A stretch of DNA of 23,110 nt from Thermoplasmata archaeon (GTDB lineage Archaea; Thermoplasmatota; Thermoplasmata; Lutacidiplasmatales; UBA184): assembly GCA_030040035.1 (NCBI GenBank), contig JASHUJ010000181.1, positions 1 through 23,110 of the forward strand. Reading direction: 5' to 3'. Position 1 is the stretch's first letter; every line of letters begins with the position of its first letter. The notes beneath the pieces are model-generated. The model made no database searches. It was not told where the DNA came from and saw only the letters and a program-made list of their open reading frames with translations. Shown piece by piece: positions 19,281-23,110 of this stretch. The translations under genes were made by a program, and so were the position numbers.

Positions 19281-20591
19281 TCACGCCCGGCGCGAGGCCC
19301 AGAGATGCTGGGCGGCCGCCTCGGCGTCGGCGCGGACCCGGTTCCAGTCCGCTGTCCGGAGCTCTCGGGCCCGCACGACGGCGATGCCGTCCACGAACAC
19401 CGAATCGATCGCCTCCTCCGACGCCGCGTAGGCGAGGTGCGAGACGATCGCCTCCGGGCGCGACGGTAGGAGGGTCGGATGGTCGAGCCGAACGAGCGAG
19501 AAGTCGGCCCGCTTGCCCACTTCGAGCGAACCGAGATCGCTCCGCCCCAGGAGGCGCGCCCCCTCGACGGTCGCGAGATCGAGCAGCTCCTGCGCGGAGA
19601 GCACGGTCGCGTCCCAGCGCTGGTTCTTCTGCACGAGGCCGGCGAGATGCATCTCGCGCAGCATCGACAGCGAGTTGTTGCTCGCCACGGAATCCGTCCC
19701 GAGGCCGACGACGGCTCCGGCCGCGCGGAGCTCGACGACCGGAGCGACCCCGCCGCTTGCGAGCTTCAGGTTCGAGGCCGGGCAATGGGCGATCCCCACG
19801 CCGCGGCGGGCGAGGAGTTCGATCTCCTGTCCGGTCAGCCAGACCGCGTGCGCCGCGACCGAGGGGGTCGCGAGGAATCCGATCTCCTCGAGCCACACCA
19901 CGGGCCGACGGCCGGTCTTCGCCTCGTGCTCGTGGACCTCCCGTCGGGTCTCGGACAGATGGTAGTGGCAGAAGCTGCCGGTCGACTCGGCGAGCTCCTT
20001 CGCGGCCAGCCACGTCTCCCGATTGCAGACGTACACGCCCTGCGGGGCGACGAGCGGCTCGATCCGCGCCCGGCCCTTCCACCGCCCGATGAACGCTCGG
20101 GCATTGTCGATCGGCCGACCCGATTGCGTCGTGAGCTCGGGATCGAGCACGGCCCAGCCGAGAAAGCCCCGGATCCCCAGGGCCTCGACCGCCCGGGCGA
20201 CCGCGTCCTCGTGGTAGTACAGGTCGAGGAAGGAGGTCGTTCCCGAGAGCAGCATCTCGGCGATCCCGGCGCGAGCTCCGGCCTCGACGTCCGACTCGGA
20301 CCGATGCGCGTCGACGGCGAAGAGGACCTCGAGGAAACCCGCGAGCTCGCGGTCGTCCGCGATCCCGCGGAGCGGGGCCATCGCGACGTGCGTGTGGGCG
20401 TTGATGAACCCGGGTACGGCCGCGAAGCGGCGGCCGTCGAGCACCTCGGCACCCGCGCGCGGAGCCGCGGCGCCGACGTGGGTGAAGCGGCCGTCCTCGA
20501 CGCGGAGATCGCCCCGGACGACCCGACGCGTCCCATCCTGGGTGACGAGGAGCGCGTCCGTCACGACCATCGGGCCGGCGGCGGGCGCCAT
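19281..20591 (-). CDS. amidohydrolase, probable MTA/SAH or 5'-deoxyadenosine deaminase
   Basis: A 436-residue metal-dependent hydrolase of the chlorohydrolase/adenosine-deaminase-like group, probably deaminating S-adenosylhomocysteine, methylthioadenosine or 5'-deoxyadenosine in SAM salvage. The metal site is NAHTH (H66, H68), HYHLSE (H211, E214), AAHAVWL (H248) and GTDS (D300). Family segments APQGVYVCN (182-190), HCPASNLKL (269-277) and ATVEGARLLG (340-349) are present. In the usual APHAPYTC motif the His is Gln184 here, which may alter substrate contact. The ATG at 20591 is about 25 bp after a TTAATT box and is likely leaderless. It follows gyrB by 67 bases on the same strand but appears to have its own promoter. 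Confidence 0.87.
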   Translation of the reverse strand: MAPAAGPMVVTDALLVTQDGTRRVVRGDLRVEDGRFTHVGAAAPRAGAEVLDGRRFAAVPGFINAHTHVAMAPLRGIADDRELAGFLEVLFAVDAHRSESDVEAGARAGIAEMLLSGTTSFLDLYYHEDAVARAVEALGIRGFLGWAVLDPELTTQSGRPIDNARAFIGRWKGRARIEPLVAPQGVYVCNRETWLAAKELAESTGSFCHYHLSETRREVHEHEAKTGRRPVVWLEEIGFLATPSVAAHAVWLTGQEIELLARRGVGIAHCPASNLKLASGGVAPVVELRAAGAVVGLGTDSVASNNSLSMLREMHLAGLVQKNQRWDATVLSAQELLDLATVEGARLLGRSDLGSLEVGKRADFSLVRLDHPTLLPSRPEAIVSHLAYAASEEAIDSVFVDGIAVVRARELRTADWNRVRADAEAAAQHLWASRRA

Positions 20592-20613
20592 CGGGTGGGC
20601 CAGCCGGCCGGCG

Positions 20614-20619
20614 AATTAA
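20614..20619 (-). promoter_or_regulatory. TATA box of the deaminase gene
   Basis: The plus strand reads AATTAA (TTAATT on the transcribed strand), centred about 25 bp upstream of the ATG at 20591. This suggests the deaminase is transcribed independently of gyrB. Confidence 0.6.
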
Positions 20620-20658
20620 GGGTCTCCTTCGGTCGACGGGGGCCCGCGCGCGGCGGAC

Positions 20659-22575
20659 CTAGATGTCGAGGTTCGCGACCTCGATCGCGTGCTGCTGGAT
20701 GTAGACCCGGCGGGGCTCGACTTCCTCGCCCATCAGCACCTGGCAGAGCTCGTTCGCTCGGCTCGCGTCCTCGATGGTGACCTTGAGGAGCGTCCGCGCC
20801 CCGGGACGCATCGTCGTCTCCGCGAGCTGTTCGGCGTTCATCTCGCCGAGCCCCTTGTAGCGTTGGATGGTGACGCCCTTCGGGCCGGCCAGGTTGGCGA
20901 TCTCCCGGTCCCGCTCCTCGTCGGAGTAGGCGTACACGATCTTCTGGCCCTTCTGGAGCCGGTAGAGCGGCGCTTGGGCGATGTACACTCGACCGTCGGT
21001 GATCAGCTGCGGCATCTTGCGGTAGAACAGCGTGAGGAGGAGCGTGCGGATGTGCGAGCCGTCGACGTCCGCGTCGGTCATCAGGATGATCTTGTGGTAG
21101 CGCAGTCGGCTCAGGTCCTGATCGTCGCCGATCCCGATCCCGATCGCGGTGATCAGGGCCCGGATTGCGTCGTTCTGGAGCATCTTGTCGAGCCGCGCCT
21201 TCTCGACATTGAGGATCTTGCCCCGCAGCGGGAGGATCGCCTGGAACTCCCGGTCCCGGCCCTGCTTCGCCGTCCCCCCGGCGCTGTCGCCCTCCACGAG
21301 GAACAGCTCGCATTCGGCGGGGTCACGCGAGTGGCAGTCCGCGAGCTTTCCGGGAAGCCCCCCGCCCTCGAGCAGGCCCTTGCGCCGGGTCAACTCGCGG
21401 GCCTTGCGGGCCGCCTCTCGGGCCTGCGCGGCCTGCACCGCCTTCGCGATCAGGTTCTGCGCGACCGCCGGGTGCTCCTCGAAGAATTCGGCGAGCTTCT
21501 CATTGACCGCGCTCTCGACCTGGCCCTTCACCTCGGAGTTCCCGAGCTTCGCCTTCGTCTGGCCCTCGAACTGGGGTTCGAGGACCTTCACGGACAGCAC
21601 GCTGGTCAGGCCCTCGCGGACGTCCTCGCCGGTGAGGCTCTCCTTGTCGCCCTTGATGAACCCGCGGCTGCGCGCATAGTCGTTGAGCGTGCGCGTGAGC
21701 GCGGCGCGGAAGCCGATCACGTGCGTCCCGCCGTCGATCGTGTGGATGTTGTTCACGAACGCGAGCGACGTCTCGTTGTAGCCGTCGTTGTACTGCAGCG
21801 CGAGCTCGATGTCGGTCGTGTCCCGCTTGGCGTGGAGCGCGATGGGATCCGGGAAGAGCACGGCCGACCCTTTGTTGAGGTCGGCGACGAACTCCGCGAT
21901 GCCGCCCGCGTGGTGGTACGTCTCGTGGAAGTCCGACCGCTCGTCGGCGAACTGGATCGTGACGCCGGGGTTGAGGAACGAGAGCTCCTTCAACCGGCGA
22001 CCGATCGTCTCCCGGTCGAACGCGACGGTCTCGAGCACCGAGCCGTCCGGCTTGAAGCGGATGTCCGTGCCGGTGCCGTCGGAGGCCCCGTCGACCTTGA
22101 CCGGGCTCACGGGCGCGCCCTGCTCGTAGCGCTGGAAGTACTCGTGACCGTCGCGATGGACGCGGACCTCGAACCACTCCGAGAGGGCGTTGACCACGTG
22201 CACCCCGACGCCGTGCAGCCCGCCGGACACCTTGTAGGTGTTCCGGTCGAACTTCGAACCGGCGTGCAGGACGGTCATGACGATCTCGAGGGTCGGGCGG
22301 TTGTACTTGGGGTGGTTCTCGACCGGGATGCCCCGGCCATTATCCCGCACCGAGCACGATCCGTCGGCGTGCAGCGAGACCCAGATCTCCGTGCAGGCCC
22401 CCGCAAGGACCTCGTCGATCGAGTTGTCCACCACCTCGTACACCAGCTGGTGGAGGCCCCGCGCGTCGGTCGATCCGATGTACATTCCCGGCCGCTTTCG
22501 GACCGCGGAAAGGCCCTCCAGTACCTGGATCGAACTCGCGTCGTAGGCGGGGGCGGAAACGGTCTGTTGGGCCAT
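20659..22575 (-). CDS. gyrB: DNA gyrase subunit B (bacterial type)
   Basis: A 638-residue type IIA topoisomerase ATPase subunit; with GyrA it introduces negative supercoils. In order: GHKL ATPase with catalytic Glu47 in YEVVDNSIDE, Asp78 in RDNGRGIP and the loop GGLHGVGVHVVNA (118-130); the transducer domain; the TOPRIM start LVEGDSAGG (426-434), metal-binding DADVDG (501-506) and QRYKGLGEM (571-579). Length matches the short bacterial form without the E. coli insertion. Archaeal gyrase is regarded as acquired from bacteria. gyrA does not follow, and the next gene is an unrelated deaminase. The ATG at 22575 is 28 bp after an AT-rich box. A longer open frame upstream lacks family sequence. Confidence 0.97.
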   Translation of the reverse strand: MAQQTVSAPAYDASSIQVLEGLSAVRKRPGMYIGSTDARGLHQLVYEVVDNSIDEVLAGACTEIWVSLHADGSCSVRDNGRGIPVENHPKYNRPTLEIVMTVLHAGSKFDRNTYKVSGGLHGVGVHVVNALSEWFEVRVHRDGHEYFQRYEQGAPVSPVKVDGASDGTGTDIRFKPDGSVLETVAFDRETIGRRLKELSFLNPGVTIQFADERSDFHETYHHAGGIAEFVADLNKGSAVLFPDPIALHAKRDTTDIELALQYNDGYNETSLAFVNNIHTIDGGTHVIGFRAALTRTLNDYARSRGFIKGDKESLTGEDVREGLTSVLSVKVLEPQFEGQTKAKLGNSEVKGQVESAVNEKLAEFFEEHPAVAQNLIAKAVQAAQAREAARKARELTRRKGLLEGGGLPGKLADCHSRDPAECELFLVEGDSAGGTAKQGRDREFQAILPLRGKILNVEKARLDKMLQNDAIRALITAIGIGIGDDQDLSRLRYHKIILMTDADVDGSHIRTLLLTLFYRKMPQLITDGRVYIAQAPLYRLQKGQKIVYAYSDEERDREIANLAGPKGVTIQRYKGLGEMNAEQLAETTMRPGARTLLKVTIEDASRANELCQVLMGEEVEPRRVYIQQHAIEVANLDI

Positions 22576-22599
22576 GGTGTACACCCGGAGTTTTCGGCG

Positions 22600-22606
22600 T
22601 AAATTA
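22600..22606 (-). promoter_or_regulatory. TATA box of gyrB inside a small palindrome
   Basis: The plus strand reads TAAATTA (TAATTTA on the transcribed strand), centred 28 bp upstream of the gyrB ATG. It lies within CGTAAATTACG (22598-22608), an 11-base palindrome with 5-base arms around a central A. Confidence 0.65.
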
Positions 22607-22618
22607 CGAGCGGAACGC

Positions 22619-22630
22619 GCGTTATAACGC
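22619..22630. repeat. 12-bp perfect palindrome upstream of the gyrB TATA box
   Basis: GCGTTATAACGC is perfectly self-complementary. Its centre is 21.5 bp, about two helical turns, from the centre of the related palindrome CGTAAATTACG that contains the gyrB TATA box. It could be a regulator site or a second TATA element for either flanking gene. Confidence 0.5.
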
Positions 22631-22749
22631 TTGGGTTCGGTGAGAAAAATCGACCCCTTGACCCCCCACTTCGGGACCCGCTTCCGGGGGTGTCCGGGGG
22701 CCCGCTCGGCCGCGCCCGGAACGTCGGCGGGGTCGCGCGCGGCAACGCC

Positions 22750-22755
22750 TATTAC
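22750..22755 (+). promoter_or_regulatory. TATA-like box of grpE
   Basis: TATTAC, in CCTATTACCG, is centred about 30 bp before the ATG at 22783, predicting a very short leader. Confidence 0.45.
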
Positions 22756-22782
22756 CGCCCTCCGCCCTCCGACCCTGGTACG

Positions 22783-23110
22783 ATGCCCGAGGAGCGCCCC
22801 GATACGTCGGAACCGGCGACAAAACCGGATTCCGCGCCCGAGCCGGTCGCCTCCGTCGAGGATTGGGCCACGCGCTACAAGTACCTCCTCGCGGACTTCG
22901 AGAACTACCGGCGCCGGGCCGAGCGCGAGCGCGAGACGCTGACGCGGCAAGTGCGGGCGGGCCTCCTGCGGGAGGTCCTGCCGATCGTAGAGGGGTTTCG
23001 GACCGCCCAAGAGGCGCTCGCTCATCTTCCGCCCGCCGACCCGATCCGCAAGGGGCTGGAACTGCTCGACCGCGAGTGGATGACGTTCCTGAAGCACGAG
23101 GGGGTCGAGC
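22783..23110 (+). CDS. grpE: nucleotide exchange factor GrpE (N-terminal part)
   Basis: The first 109 codons of GrpE, cut by the window edge. GrpE drives ADP release from DnaK (Hsp70) in the cytosol. An acidic, Pro-rich disordered start (about 1-25) leads into the long dimerising helix with KYLLADFENYRRRAERERE, which closely matches the family signature ADFENYRKR. This is followed by LLREVLPIVEGFRTAQEAL and DPIRKGLELLDREW, then the hinge into the missing beta domain. In archaea that have this system, grpE usually precedes dnaK and dnaJ, so those genes may lie just beyond the edge. It is divergent from gyrB across 207 bases. Confidence 0.93.
   Translation, partial: MPEERPDTSEPATKPDSAPEPVASVEDWATRYKYLLADFENYRRRAERERETLTRQVRAGLLREVLPIVEGFRTAQEALAHLPPADPIRKGLELLDREWMTFLKHEGVE

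Noticed and set aside
20689..22602. A 637-codon open frame antisense to gyrB on the plus strand
   Set aside because: It is the complement of a well-supported gene in GC-rich DNA. Its product is Leu/Arg/Asp-rich with no motif.
1..23110. CRISPR arrays, insertion sequences, integrase or attachment sites at the two tRNA genes, and toxin-antitoxin pairs
   Set aside because: None was seen. There are no regularly spaced repeats or transposase/integrase motifs, and both tRNA 3' ends are followed by ordinary sequence.

Overview
The window is archaeal, most likely from a GC-rich member of the Thermoplasmatota, such as the soil lineages of that phylum. That placement is an inference from gene content, not from a search. 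Archaeal markers are the proteasome-activating nucleotidase PAN, ribosomal protein L10e, the C/D-box sRNP protein Nop5, pantoate kinase of the archaeal CoA pathway, an A1-U72 initiator tRNA, tRNAs without encoded CCA, and TATA boxes 25-28 bp upstream of many start codons. A bacterial-type gyrase B and the chaperone co-factor GrpE are also present; both are known in euryarchaeal lineages as old acquisitions from bacteria. No insertion sequence, prophage, CRISPR array or toxin-antitoxin pair was seen. This is chromosomal core plus accessory metabolism in small, often divergent transcription units.

Layout. 1-5.2 kb: the tail of an unknown gene coupled to a degenerate SelB/EF-Tu-like protein; then, convergent with it, a PAN-methyltransferase pair; then pantoate kinase and L10e, with a universal stress protein facing them. 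5.2-8.8 kb: a zinc-ribbon protein with a disordered tail, initiator tRNA-Met carrying an intron in the D-loop, acylphosphatase, and a copper unit (a 47-residue YHS protein followed by a Cu+ P-type ATPase with its own N-terminal YHS domain). 8.8-12.6 kb: a stand-alone cyclic-nucleotide-binding domain, a poorly supported ORF in a 600-base gap, a regulator with two winged helices, a double VOC protein, an alkyltransferase-like protein and a five-helix membrane protein. 12.8-16.8 kb: a cytosolic DPP-IV-type peptidase, then crotonase, tRNA-Thr and a Nudix protein packed head to tail. 16.8-19.3 kb: Nop5 with a short upstream ORF, a thioredoxin-fold protein and a lipoate-ligase-like protein. 19.3-23.1 kb: an MTA/SAH-type deaminase, gyrB, and the start of grpE.

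Many promoters look leaderless: an AT-rich box lies 25-28 bp before the start codon or tRNA 5' end. Nop5 is the clear exception, having a Shine-Dalgarno site and a leader with an overlapping 26-codon ORF. Three convergent gene pairs overlap at their 3' ends. The strongest unusual signals are the D-loop intron in initiator tRNA, the Nop5 leader ORF driven from a box shared with crotonase, paired palindromes at the gyrB promoter, and several enzymes with altered key residues. I do not see a clear, wholly new multigene system.
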